The translations under genes and the position numbers were made by a program. The notes under the pieces were generated by a model. It worked only from the letters and a program-made list of their open reading frames with translations, ran no database searches and was not told the DNA's origin. 64,000 bases of DNA from Pseudalkalibacillus salsuginis (lineage in GTDB: Bacteria > Bacillota > Bacilli > Bacillales > Fictibacillaceae): the NCBI RefSeq assembly GCF_021646685.1, contig NZ_JAKJHW010000003.1, forward strand, positions 186,001-250,000, read 5' to 3'. Position 1 is the stretch's first letter, and the number at the start of each line of letters is the position of its first letter. Positions 9,461-18,604 of this stretch are shown here, one piece after another.

Positions 9461-11025
9461 GCGGAACATTTGTAAGAAGTACACTGATTTTGACTATTGC
9501 AACATTGATTTCCAAGATTTTAGGGAGTGTTTTCCGGATTCCTTTGCAAAACATTGCAGGGGATGAAGTATTAGGGATCTTCACACTTGTCTATCCAGTC
9601 TACATGACAGCGTTGATTTTATCCGTGGCCGGTATTCCAATAGCTATATCACAGCTAATTTCAAAGGCAAGAGTCGAAAATGATCAAGAAGAGATTAGAA
9701 ACATTTTCGTCACATCAAGTATTTTAGCTGTACTGTTCGGTTTATTTAGCTTCAGCCTGCTGACCGGGTTATCTGAACAATTGGCCCAATTATTGGGAGG
9801 CCCAAAGACAAGGTTGTCAATCATCATCGTTTCCATCACGTTGCTGATCGCACCATACATGGCGATATACAGAGGTTTTTTCCAAGGCCACGAAAATATG
9901 GAACCGACAGCCTTTTCCCAAGTAATCGAACAATTGATCCGTGTCGCTCTAGTCATTATTATTGCCTATTACACAGTAAACATGGACTTCAGTAATGAGA
10001 TTGTGGCTGGTGGGGTAATGGTCGGCTCGTCAATCGGGGCTCTCTTATCACTCGTTTATTTACGCTACCTTTTTCAAAAATCGCCTTTTAAACCTTATTC
10101 AGAAATTAAGTATAGTTTGAAAGATTTCAAGACAACCAGTAGAAAAATATTGAAGGTTTCCTTGCCGATTTGTGTAGGTGCTTTGACGATGGCGCTATTG
10201 AATGTTGTTGATTCGTTATCAATTCCGTTCAGCTTGAAGATGGCAGGAGGAGAAGGTACGGAGATCAATTATCAATATGGCCTGTACGGGCGAGGACTGT
10301 CCTTGGTTCAAATCGCCACAGTATTCTCCACTTCGATTGTGCTACCTTTGATTCCTTTAATCAGTAAACACCTTACTCAAAAAGAATTCGATACGACGAA
10401 CAAGGTTATCGTAAAATCCCAAAACCTTGCACACCTTTTCTCATGGCCGGCAGCAATAGGACTGCTCGCTTTGGCTTTACCACTGAACCTTGGTTTGTTT
10501 ACAGATTTGAATGGAAGCCTCGTTCTTGCTTTGATTGGACTTAGCTCAGTGTTTACGTCCTTGACTGTACTTGGAACAGGAATTTTGCAGGGGCTGGAAG
10601 AATCTAAAATTGCTGCATGGATCATTGTTTTCGGTGCTCTAATGAAAGTACTATTGAATTTCATTTTCATTCAACTCTATGGACTTGTTGGTGCAGCAAT
10701 ATCAACATTAATCATTTATATCTTGCTTTGGCTGACAAATGCGTATTTCATTTGGAAACAAACAAAAGTGAAATTGGTTACAAGAGAAACTTTTGTTCAT
10801 CTTGGATCGTCAATATTAATGGGGCTGGTCATAGGGATCCCTACCTTGCTGTTCAACATACAAGGATGGGATAGGATCAATGCATTACTTTATAGTTTTG
10901 GGGCAGCAGGTATAGGGGCCGTTATCTATATATTCATGGTGATCATGTTCAAAGGGATCTCTACAGAAGAATTAATCCGAATTCCTGGTGCCAATAGATT
11001 AATAAGAAAAAAGAGTAGGAATTGA
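9457..11025 (+). CDS. SpoVB/MurJ-like polysaccharide flippase (MOP superfamily)
   Basis: 522 residues with about 14 predicted membrane helices. It begins TLISKILGSVFRIPLQN, the conserved first helix of the SpoVB/YtgP branch of lipid-linked oligosaccharide flippases. Size and N-terminus match polysaccharide export proteins that move undecaprenyl-PP-linked units outward. Its start overlaps the tagA stop by 4 nt and a TagO gene follows, so I infer it flips the wall-polymer precursor made by these neighbours. SpoVB itself (sporulation) and lipid II flippases belong to the same branch, so substrate assignment is uncertain. Confidence 0.75.
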   Translation: MSGTFVRSTLILTIATLISKILGSVFRIPLQNIAGDEVLGIFTLVYPVYMTALILSVAGIPIAISQLISKARVENDQEEIRNIFVTSSILAVLFGLFSFSLLTGLSEQLAQLLGGPKTRLSIIIVSITLLIAPYMAIYRGFFQGHENMEPTAFSQVIEQLIRVALVIIIAYYTVNMDFSNEIVAGGVMVGSSIGALLSLVYLRYLFQKSPFKPYSEIKYSLKDFKTTSRKILKVSLPICVGALTMALLNVVDSLSIPFSLKMAGGEGTEINYQYGLYGRGLSLVQIATVFSTSIVLPLIPLISKHLTQKEFDTTNKVIVKSQNLAHLFSWPAAIGLLALALPLNLGLFTDLNGSLVLALIGLSSVFTSLTVLGTGILQGLEESKIAAWIIVFGALMKVLLNFIFIQLYGLVGAAISTLIIYILLWLTNAYFIWKQTKVKLVTRETFVHLGSSILMGLVIGIPTLLFNIQGWDRINALLYSFGAAGIGAVIYIFMVIMFKGISTEELIRIPGANRLIRKKSRN

Positions 11026-11211
11026 AAAGTCTTCTTTTGTTTTGTTAACAATTTATTTGGATTTTCGACGAATTAGTTGTAAGTTTTTCATTTTTTTCAA
11101 AAAAAATTGTGATATAATTTTCCTTATGATGTAGAAGAAGAAATTCATGCTTTAATTTGAAAAAATTAGGGTATTGTTTACCAGATATAAAGGTAACAGT
11201 TTTCAGGGAGA

Positions 11212-12276
11212 GTGTTCCAAAGTATGCTGTATTTAACGCTATTCATATGCTTCATATCGTCAGTATTATTAACGCCGTTTGTTAAAAAATTCGCGTTGAA
11301 AATTGGAGCTACGGATAAGCCTGATGATCGAAAAGTCCATTCAAAAGTAATGCCGCGTCTTGGCGGTCTAGCCATTTATTTAAGTTCCATACTGGGGTTT
11401 TACTTGCTTTCCCCTGATAAGCAGTACATGATTCCTTTATTTGCAGCCAGCTTGATCATAGTTACAACCGGTTTTTTGGATGACATTTTCGAAATATCTC
11501 CAAAAGTCAAACTGTTAGGTCAAATTATCGCTGCAGGTATCGTCATACATGGAGGAGTGGTCGTCCATTTCATTAACTTACCGTTTGATGTGCGGTTAGA
11601 TTTAGGCATGTGGAGTATTCCGCTTACCTTGCTATGGATCATTGGTATCACAAATGGGATAAACTTGATTGATGGTTTGGATGGATTAGCTGCAGGTGTT
11701 TCATCAATTGTATTGATTACAATTTCTATAATGGCGATTGTCAATGGAAACGTGTTTGTTGCAGCTGTTAGCTTTGCAGTTTTAGGAAGTACACTAGGGT
11801 TTCTTGTATATAATTTTCATCCTGCAAAAATCTTTATGGGCGATACAGGTTCGTTATACTTAGGGTTCATCATAGCAGTAATTTCCTTGTTAGGATTCAA
11901 AAATATTACTTTATTCTCTTTATTAGTGCCGATTATCATTCTAGGAGTACCGATATCAGATACAATTTTTGCGATCATTCGTCGGTATGTGAATAACAAA
12001 CCACTTTCAGCTCCTGATAAATCCCATTTGCATCATTGTTTACAAAGGTTAGGGTTTTCCCACCCTATAACGGTTTTAATTATTTATGCGATGAGTGCAA
12101 TTTTTGGGATCGCAGCGGTTCTTATAGAACAAACGACCTTATGGGGATCTTTTCTTATCCTGATGGTGCTTTTACTATTCGTTGAATTGGTTGTCGAAAT
12201 TGTCGGGTTGGTCGATACGAATTACAGGCCATTATTAAACTTTTTCCACAGAGTTGCTAGCACGCGTAAAATATAA
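11212..12276 (+). CDS. tagO: Undecaprenyl-phosphate GlcNAc-1-phosphate transferase (TagO/WecA), copy 1
   Basis: 354 residues, polytopic with about 11 helices. It commits undecaprenyl phosphate to wall polymer synthesis by adding GlcNAc-1-P. Conserved motifs are KVHSKVMPRLGGLA, FLDDIFE (metal-binding aspartates), NLIDGLDGLAAG, IFMGDTG and the C-proximal HLHH. The GTG at 11212 is chosen because the N-terminus then aligns with copy 2 at 27602; the ATG at 11224 is possible. A TATAAT at about 11113 may be the -10 of its promoter. This copy is grouped with tagA copy 1 and csaB. Confidence 0.88.
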   Translation: MFQSMLYLTLFICFISSVLLTPFVKKFALKIGATDKPDDRKVHSKVMPRLGGLAIYLSSILGFYLLSPDKQYMIPLFAASLIIVTTGFLDDIFEISPKVKLLGQIIAAGIVIHGGVVVHFINLPFDVRLDLGMWSIPLTLLWIIGITNGINLIDGLDGLAAGVSSIVLITISIMAIVNGNVFVAAVSFAVLGSTLGFLVYNFHPAKIFMGDTGSLYLGFIIAVISLLGFKNITLFSLLVPIIILGVPISDTIFAIIRRYVNNKPLSAPDKSHLHHCLQRLGFSHPITVLIIYAMSAIFGIAAVLIEQTTLWGSFLILMVLLLFVELVVEIVGLVDTNYRPLLNFFHRVASTRKI

Positions 12277-12311
12277 GAACATTTATGGATTAGATGGAAT
12301 GAAACAAATTG

Positions 12312-12467
12312 ACAAGGGGATGACCCAAAAGAAAAGTGTCAGACACCTCCAGCACAATGACTAGTGTAGAGTAAGGCCCTCACCATTTTGTTGAAAGACG
12401 GAGAGCCAGACACTTCTAGTCATTTGTTAAAAGCGGAGACTCAGATACTTATGGGTCAGCCCCTTGT
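12312..12467. repeat. Structured intergenic element / long-stem terminator (family B, copy 1)
   Basis: A 16-bp outer stem (12312-12327 with 12452-12467, one mismatch) encloses about 124 nt. The enclosed part contains the palindrome GTGTCAGACAC and an inner inverted pair. Related elements lie at 28679-28744 and 47233-47354. It sits downstream of tagO and may end its transcript. Confidence 0.65.
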
Positions 12468-12515
12468 TAATGTTCCTCCTTACTAACATGAATTGCTCAG
12501 AAAGGGTTGTTATCT

Positions 12516-14402
12516 TTGAAAAAGTGGCTATGGATCATCCTCATACTTTCCTTACTCGTCACCTCTGTCAGATTATTTGAACGTACTGAAGCTGAATGGA
12601 ATTACAATACTTATGAAGTTGCGGTCCCTTTTAAAGAAGTGAAAAGTCTGATTGATAAAGGAGCGGATGAAGAGGATGTTTTTAATGGACTGAAATCATC
12701 CGGAGTCAATGCTATGAGTATTGGTCCTGAATCCATTGAAGCATTGGCGGATAAAGGTGAAATACTATCCCTCAGTCAGGATGAGTTTTTTCGCTTTGCT
12801 CTCTTTTCTGGGTACTCATCGGATAAACTACCTGAGAAAAAAGGCTTATTTATCAGTCTTTTGGACAGTTCATTTCCTGTAATGGAATCGGTGGAAAAAG
12901 TATTTAATGGCAATACAAAGAAAGTTGAAATCAATGAAAGGGACTTCATCTATATTGAAGGAGACCCTAAAAAAATAGAAAAAACGTATTTAGGGTTTTC
13001 AGAGGAAAACCTAAATAAGGTAAAAGAATATGGATTATCGACAATCATTCATGTGCCGGTTGCAGATGTATCCAAAGAAAATGAATTCATTTGGGAACAA
13101 GCCTTTACGTTTGATGATCGTTCAGATCAGATGTTGTTTTCCGGTGTTGAAGCACTTGGCTATCCAAACAATCAGGTGAAATGGGCTGGAAAATTGAAAG
13201 AAAAGGGGATCTCCACACTATCAATAGAAGATTTCGACCAAAAAGGATTTGAAAGACTAGCAAGGTCTAACAATTTGAATGTAATCAGGTTAAGGAGTTT
13301 TGATCTTGAACGTGAATCTCTGATAAGTAGCCAAGAGAAGGCGATCAGGGCAGTAAAGGAACGAAATATCCGGGTACTCTATTTTCACTTGACGAATGAG
13401 GGAGAACCTGAAGAGGCCTTAGAGGAAAATATGGCTTTTTTCAAAAGTTTAAACAGTAATATGCCTGGAATATTTACCTTGGGAGATCCAGAGACATTTA
13501 GTGAGTTGTCCAAATCATTTTATTTGATCGCAGCAGCTTTGCTTAGTTCAGTACTTTTCGTAATGCTTACTGTAGAAACATTACTAAAACGTAAAACGAT
13601 TACTGTAGGTTCAGGTGTAGGGATGTTTCTGGTTGCTGCAGGTTATCTTATTCTAGGATCAGACACCTTACTTAAACTGATGGCATTAGCTGTTGCTGTT
13701 ATAACGCCGGTTTATGCCGCTTTAGTATTGAAACCTATTAAAAATAAGAGAGATATTATTTATCAGTATGTTCGGGCAATCGGTATAAGTTTTGTAGGTA
13801 TATGGATTGGCATCAGTCTTTTATATGGAAATGAATATTCATTGCATATTGATCAAGGGTTCAGGGGTGTAAAAATTCTCTATGTATTCCCAATCGTTTT
13901 CACATTATTATTTGTCGTCTACCATTTAAACAAAGGCTGGAAGTTTGATTTTGCTCAAGTAAAAGCCCTATTGGCATTACCAATAAAATATGGGCACCTC
14001 ATCTTGTTTGGGATTTTAGGAAGTGTCCTTTTCTATTATATAAGCAGAACAGGAAGTTTTGGTTCAGTATCTTCATATGAACTGATGTTTAGGCAGAAAT
14101 TAGAGGATTTATTGTATGTAAGGCCTAGAACCAAGGAATTCCTGATAGGATTTCCATTCTATATCCTTTCCTTGTATTTGTTTATGACGAAAATGAAAAA
14201 AGCAGCATTTGTTTGTTTGATCCCTGCGACAATAGGGTGGCTTTCTTTAGTCAATACATTTACACACTTGCATATTCCTTTATACGTTTCTGTTTTAAGG
14301 AGTATTTATAGTTTATCAATAGGATTATTGGTAGGTATTGCATTCATCTTCATTTATAAAGCAGGGCAGAAGTATTATTTAAAATTGAGAGCAAGGTGGT
14401 AA
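12516..14402 (+). CDS. DUF5693 family membrane protein, CsaB-associated
   Basis: 628 residues. An N-terminal signal-anchor is followed by an extracellular region of about 310 residues, then about eight to nine membrane helices in the C-terminal half. TTG 12516 is chosen because AAAGGG (12501-12506) is 9 nt away; the in-frame TTG at 12507 directly touches it. The gene is 1 nt from csaB and followed by an FAD oxidoreductase overlapping csaB, so the three are one operon. The biochemical function of the DUF5693 family is not known to me. Position suggests a role in assembling or modifying the pyruvylated wall polymer at the membrane. Confidence 0.8.
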   Translation: MKKWLWIILILSLLVTSVRLFERTEAEWNYNTYEVAVPFKEVKSLIDKGADEEDVFNGLKSSGVNAMSIGPESIEALADKGEILSLSQDEFFRFALFSGYSSDKLPEKKGLFISLLDSSFPVMESVEKVFNGNTKKVEINERDFIYIEGDPKKIEKTYLGFSEENLNKVKEYGLSTIIHVPVADVSKENEFIWEQAFTFDDRSDQMLFSGVEALGYPNNQVKWAGKLKEKGISTLSIEDFDQKGFERLARSNNLNVIRLRSFDLERESLISSQEKAIRAVKERNIRVLYFHLTNEGEPEEALEENMAFFKSLNSNMPGIFTLGDPETFSELSKSFYLIAAALLSSVLFVMLTVETLLKRKTITVGSGVGMFLVAAGYLILGSDTLLKLMALAVAVITPVYAALVLKPIKNKRDIIYQYVRAIGISFVGIWIGISLLYGNEYSLHIDQGFRGVKILYVFPIVFTLLFVVYHLNKGWKFDFAQVKALLALPIKYGHLILFGILGSVLFYYISRTGSFGSVSSYELMFRQKLEDLLYVRPRTKEFLIGFPFYILSLYLFMTKMKKAAFVCLIPATIGWLSLVNTFTHLHIPLYVSVLRSIYSLSIGLLVGIAFIFIYKAGQKYYLKLRARW

Positions 14403-14403
14403 G

Positions 14404-15513
14404 GTGAAACTTGTTATTTCAGGTTATTATGGCTTCAACAATATTGGAGACGAAGCAATATTGGCCTCAATCATCCAATCATTAAAGGAAATACAACCTG
14501 ATATAGAGATTGTAGTCCTTTCAAATAAACCGGAACTTACAAAATCCACATATGGTGTCGATGCTGTAGATCGATGGAATTTCAAGGCTATCTTAAAAGC
14601 CCTGAAAGAGAGCGGTGGTTTAATAAGTGGAGGAGGAAGTCTATTACAGGACCAAACGGGCTGGAAAAGCGTCCCATATTATTCAGGTATCATGTACTTG
14701 GCTAAGCTTTTAAGAAAACCGGTCTATATGTATGCACAAGGAATTGGTCCATTGGACAGATTTTTCAACAAATGGATCGTAAAAGTCGTTTTGAACAAAG
14801 TCAATCGAATTACAGTCCGTGATGAGGAATCAAAAAGGCTATTAGAAAATTTAAGAATCAAGAAAAACATCCAAATCGTTCCTGATCCTGTTATGGGATT
14901 TAGAGTGGAAAATTTGAAAAGCGATTGGATTTCCGGGCGAAAATTCAATAAACCGATTGTCACAGTATCGGTCAGGGATTGGAAAGGGCTAAAGAATTTT
15001 AAAATTAAAGTTGCTGGAGCATTGGATCGTTTGATAGATCAAAGACAAGTAGAAATCATTTTCATACCTATGCATGGGTGGCATGACCATAATACATCTG
15101 TCGAAGTAGCAAAACTGATGAAAAACCCTTCTGAAATTGCACCTTATGATGCATCCATTGAAGAAAAGATCGCCATAATCGGTTCGTCTGAATTCTTATT
15201 TGGTATGCGGTTACATTCTTTGATTTTTGCAGGAATTGCAGGTACACCATTTTTGGCATTATCATATGATCCTAAAATCGACTCATATTCGAATTTAACC
15301 CATCAACCAGTAGCCGGACATGTAGAACAGGGTGATTTGAATGACCTACCTCAGATTTTATTGGAAAGCTATCAAAATAGAAAAGCGCGTTTGGAGTTAA
15401 TGAGAGGGACTACAGAAGAAATGAAGTTAACAGCTAAAGAAACAGCGAAATTAGCAATTTCAAGCCTAAGTTCAAATAAAGGGATATTGAAATCAAAGGG
15501 GGGAATAAATTGA
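14404..15513 (+). CDS. csaB: CsaB, wall-polymer ketal pyruvyltransferase
   Basis: 369 residues with a GTG start after AAGGTGGTAAG. CsaB adds pyruvate as a ketal to the ManNAc of the secondary cell wall polysaccharide. SLH domains bind that group non-covalently, so without CsaB SLH proteins do not anchor. Family signs are GYYGFNNIGDEAIL at the N-terminus, SGGGSLLQD, YAQGIGP, TVRDEES and, in the C-terminal half, FGMRLHSLIFA. It sits between DUF5693 and an FAD oxidoreductase gene that begins 4 nt before its stop. The SLH enzyme at 6562 is a client visible in this window. Confidence 0.9.
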   Translation: MKLVISGYYGFNNIGDEAILASIIQSLKEIQPDIEIVVLSNKPELTKSTYGVDAVDRWNFKAILKALKESGGLISGGGSLLQDQTGWKSVPYYSGIMYLAKLLRKPVYMYAQGIGPLDRFFNKWIVKVVLNKVNRITVRDEESKRLLENLRIKKNIQIVPDPVMGFRVENLKSDWISGRKFNKPIVTVSVRDWKGLKNFKIKVAGALDRLIDQRQVEIIFIPMHGWHDHNTSVEVAKLMKNPSEIAPYDASIEEKIAIIGSSEFLFGMRLHSLIFAGIAGTPFLALSYDPKIDSYSNLTHQPVAGHVEQGDLNDLPQILLESYQNRKARLELMRGTTEEMKLTAKETAKLAISSLSSNKGILKSKGGIN

Positions 15514-17396
15514 CCAATAAAAACCTCCTTCTTGCTTTGGTCGGGATTTTACTGATTGGATTTTCTGGAGTTCTGGCCTATAAACAATTTTCAAACAAAG
15601 AAACAAGTACCGGACATGAATTGAACCCTGCTCAACCTGAACCATTCGATACAACTGACGATCCGGCAACCACTGATTATGAAGTCATTGTAATCGGTGG
15701 TGAACCGGAGGGAGTTGCTGCAGCAGTTTCAGCAGCAAGGAATGGCGCAAAAACATTATTGATCGAAGAACGTGAGGGTCTTGGGGGCTTGTTGACTTTT
15801 GGCATGTTGAATTTCCTTGATATTGCCAATGATTCGAAAGGGCATAATGCTAATGCAGGTATTTTTAATGAATGGCATGAGTTAGTCGGTGGAAAAGTTG
15901 CTTTTGATATCGAACGGGGTAAGAAGGCGTTCTTGACTCTTACGGATAATGAAGAGAATTTGACTGTTGCTTTGGATACTGAGTTGACAGACGTACAACT
16001 GAATAATAAGGGTAAACTTGAGACGGTAACAGTTAAAAATGCGCAAGGCGTACATACACTGAATGCAAAAAGATTCATTGACTCTACACAAGATGGAGCT
16101 CTTGCGGTAATGGCTGGGGCACCGTTTTTTGTAGGGAGAGAAGATATCGGTATCGAGGATAGTCGGATGGCTGTTTCCCCTATGATTCATTTGAAGAATG
16201 TCGAATGGAACGACATCCAAAAAGCGGTCGACTCACAAAAATTTGGAGAAGCAGTACTACATTCCAATGTCGCATGGGGATTTGGTAAACTCCATCATAT
16301 GTATGAACCTGTTGAGGAACATACCCGGTTACGTGGTTTGAATATCGCTCGTAACTCTGACGGGTCTGTCGTAATCAACGCTTTGCAAATTTTCGAGGTC
16401 GATGGACTCGATAAAGAAGCCAAAGTTAAAGCTTTAGAAAAAGGGAAGAAAGAAATACAGAACATTGTAAAATATCTAAGAAAAGAATTCCCTGGTTTTG
16501 AAAAGACTGAAGTAGCAAGTTATCCAACTGAACTATATGTTCGTGAAACACGACACTTTGAAGCGGAGTATCAACTATCAATCATTGATGTTTGGGAAAA
16601 TAACGATCAATGGGATAGTATCGGCTTTGGGGCGTATCCAGTAGATGTGCAAGCTACTTCAGTGAATGATTGGGGATATGTCATTGCAGATCCAGTGCAA
16701 TATGCGATTCCTTTCCGATCTCTTGTCCCTAAGAAGGTTGACGGTTTGTTGATTGCAAGTAAAGCATCAGGATATTCTTCTCTAGCAGCTGGTAGTGCAC
16801 GTGTCGTCCCGACAGGAATGACAGCCGGACAGGCGGCTGGGGCAGCAGCAGCGCTTTCTATAAAAGAAGAAATAACATTCCGAAAAATGACAGAGGATAA
16901 AAAGTTGATCAAGCAACTTCAAGAGACGTTAAGGGACCAAGGTGCTAATCTTTATAAATTTAACCTTGATTATTCGTATGAGGGCGAATGGTTTTATCCG
17001 AAAATTAAAAAGCTTCTGACCTGGGGATTGATTTCTGGCGGCTATGAAAATGAATTTGATTTAGAGAAAGAAATGACTGTAGCTGGTTTTGCTAAAATAT
17101 TACGGAACGCTTTATCAAGAATTGATGAAGATAAATTTAATGACCATAATTATCGTCTCCTTGATATCATGGGGAAAGAGGAAGGTACCCTGATTACAAG
17201 AAATGAAGCAAGCAGATTATTAATTTCCGTTTTTGGAGATAATACATTGAAAGGTGATTCAGCCTGGGAAGAAGCAAAAAAGTTGAACCTGGCAGATAAA
17301 GTTTTGATAAACCACCTAAAAGAGGAAAAAGGGCTAAATCGTGCTGAAGCTTATTATTTACTTGGATCGGCTATTGAAAAGCTTGAATACGAATAG
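15510..17396 (+). CDS. Membrane-anchored FAD-dependent oxidoreductase with SLH-like C-terminus
   Basis: 628 residues with a TTG start behind AAGGGGGG. An N-terminal signal-anchor (about 5-25) and an acidic linker lead to a dinucleotide-binding fold, VIVIGGEPEGVAAAVSAA (about 54-71), followed by EEREGLGGLLTFG and the long FAD_oxidored-type domain with a late GSARVVPTGMTAGQAAGAAA FAD motif. Residues after about 455 are different. Segments such as YPKIKKLLTWGLISGGYEN, TRNEASRLL and LNRAEAYYLL resemble three degenerate SLH repeats. The gene overlaps csaB by 4 nt. I infer a surface-located flavoenzyme tied to the CsaB polymer; its substrate is unknown. Confidence 0.72.
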   Translation: MTNKNLLLALVGILLIGFSGVLAYKQFSNKETSTGHELNPAQPEPFDTTDDPATTDYEVIVIGGEPEGVAAAVSAARNGAKTLLIEEREGLGGLLTFGMLNFLDIANDSKGHNANAGIFNEWHELVGGKVAFDIERGKKAFLTLTDNEENLTVALDTELTDVQLNNKGKLETVTVKNAQGVHTLNAKRFIDSTQDGALAVMAGAPFFVGREDIGIEDSRMAVSPMIHLKNVEWNDIQKAVDSQKFGEAVLHSNVAWGFGKLHHMYEPVEEHTRLRGLNIARNSDGSVVINALQIFEVDGLDKEAKVKALEKGKKEIQNIVKYLRKEFPGFEKTEVASYPTELYVRETRHFEAEYQLSIIDVWENNDQWDSIGFGAYPVDVQATSVNDWGYVIADPVQYAIPFRSLVPKKVDGLLIASKASGYSSLAAGSARVVPTGMTAGQAAGAAAALSIKEEITFRKMTEDKKLIKQLQETLRDQGANLYKFNLDYSYEGEWFYPKIKKLLTWGLISGGYENEFDLEKEMTVAGFAKILRNALSRIDEDKFNDHNYRLLDIMGKEEGTLITRNEASRLLISVFGDNTLKGDSAWEEAKKLNLADKVLINHLKEEKGLNRAEAYYLLGSAIEKLEYE

Positions 17397-17400
17397 TCAA

Positions 17401-17432
17401 AAAAGGCTGTCCCATTAATGGGGCAGCCTTTT
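17401..17432. terminator. Bidirectional terminator between convergent FAD oxidoreductase and LCP genes
   Basis: A 13-bp stem (17401-17413 with 17420-17432, one T-G pair) has AAAA on one side and TTTT on the other, between the stops of two convergent genes. Confidence 0.9.
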
Positions 17433-17436
17433 AGGG

Positions 17437-18441
17437 TTAATAACTTGTCGATTCATTATTTGTAGCTTCTGGACTTTTCTCATATTTGTCATCATCAAGT
17501 TCCAGATGTGCCTTGAAGCTATTTGAGATTTCCTCAACACTAGTCTCATCTAATATATAATAAAAAACTCCATTATTAGAGTTTTCACCCTTTAATTCGA
17601 GAGAGTCTATTTTATCGATTTCTCCTGCATAACCATGAAGGCCTACAATTTCTTTGAAATTCAGATCCATTTGGATATTTCCTTCTAATCCATCGATTAC
17701 ATCATCATATTTTGTGATGGAGCTGAAGGAGGCACCTTTCTCAATGATAGCTTTAATCACTTGCCGTTGCCTTTCTCCACGGCCGATGTCACCTGTAGGA
17801 TCCTGCTTTCGCATGCGGACAAAGGCTAAAGCTTCTTCACCATCCAATTGCTGGTTGCCTTCATGTAGGGTGATGGCATCATGCCGGTCTTTACTATCCT
17901 GAACAGAAAATGTTTTCGGTACATTAACTTCAACTCCGCCCAGTGCATCAACTATGTCGATAAAGGCTTTGAAATCCACTCTTACATAATGGTCAACTGG
18001 TACATCAAACAAGTTTTCCACACTTTTTACTGCTAGATCGACCCCACCGTAGGCATGTGCATGATTGATTTTATCCATGCCTACTCCTGATATTTCCACA
18101 TAAGAATCCCGAGGAATACTAACCATTTTTACAGAATTGTCTTTTTTATTGAAGGTGGCGAGAATCAGTGCATCAGAGCGACTGACACGTTCACCTTCAC
18201 GAGCATCTACACCTATGAATAACACAGAAAAGTTATCTTTGTTGACATCGACTTTATCCTCACGGAGATCCGATTTTTCTCCTCTTTTCAATTTTTCTAT
18301 TGAATTATCGGTAGCATTTGCTAGTTTAAAAGTTAAATAGGAACCATATCCAATCGTATAAAAAATAATTAAAAATAATGGAATCAATACCAGGCGTCTA
18401 CGATGACGTTTTTTTCTCTTGCGAATTTCTTTTCGATACAT
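17437..18441 (-). CDS. LytR-CpsA-Psr family wall-polymer ligase (TagTUV type)
   Basis: 334 residues: a very basic cytoplasmic N-terminus (about 1-17), one membrane helix (about 18-38), then the extracellular LCP domain. Core motifs are VLFIGVDAREGERVSRSDAL, VSIPRDSYVEISGVGMDKINHA (read in two parts), GGVDLAVKSVENL and, later, ALAFVRMRKQDPTGDIGR. These Arg and Asp residues bind the polyprenyl pyrophosphate. LCP enzymes transfer undecaprenyl-PP-linked polymers to peptidoglycan MurNAc. Between the csaB block and the teichoic acid locus it could serve either polymer. It is transcribed alone, with the tagDB terminator upstream. Confidence 0.88.
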   Translation of the reverse strand: MYRKEIRKRKKRHRRRLVLIPLFLIIFYTIGYGSYLTFKLANATDNSIEKLKRGEKSDLREDKVDVNKDNFSVLFIGVDAREGERVSRSDALILATFNKKDNSVKMVSIPRDSYVEISGVGMDKINHAHAYGGVDLAVKSVENLFDVPVDHYVRVDFKAFIDIVDALGGVEVNVPKTFSVQDSKDRHDAITLHEGNQQLDGEEALAFVRMRKQDPTGDIGRGERQRQVIKAIIEKGASFSSITKYDDVIDGLEGNIQMDLNFKEIVGLHGYAGEIDKIDSLELKGENSNNGVFYYILDETSVEEISNSFKAHLELDDDKYEKSPEATNNESTSY

Positions 18442-18489
18442 ACTTGTTTTCTCCTCAGGATTATGAAATGTAAAAGTCGAATAATAAAA

Positions 18490-18512
18490 AAGAGACCCGA
18501 TGGAGGTCTCTT
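18490..18512 (-). terminator. Terminator of the tagD-tagB operon
   Basis: An 8-bp stem (AAGAGACC with GGTCTCTT) is followed on the minus strand by TTTTTATTAT. Confidence 0.85.
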
Positions 18513-18604
18513 ATAATCTACCGGCTTTTAAAATTTTATATTATAAAAAACGATATATCAATACAATTCTCTAAAAGTTTATAACAATTATTTATACAGT
18601 TCAC

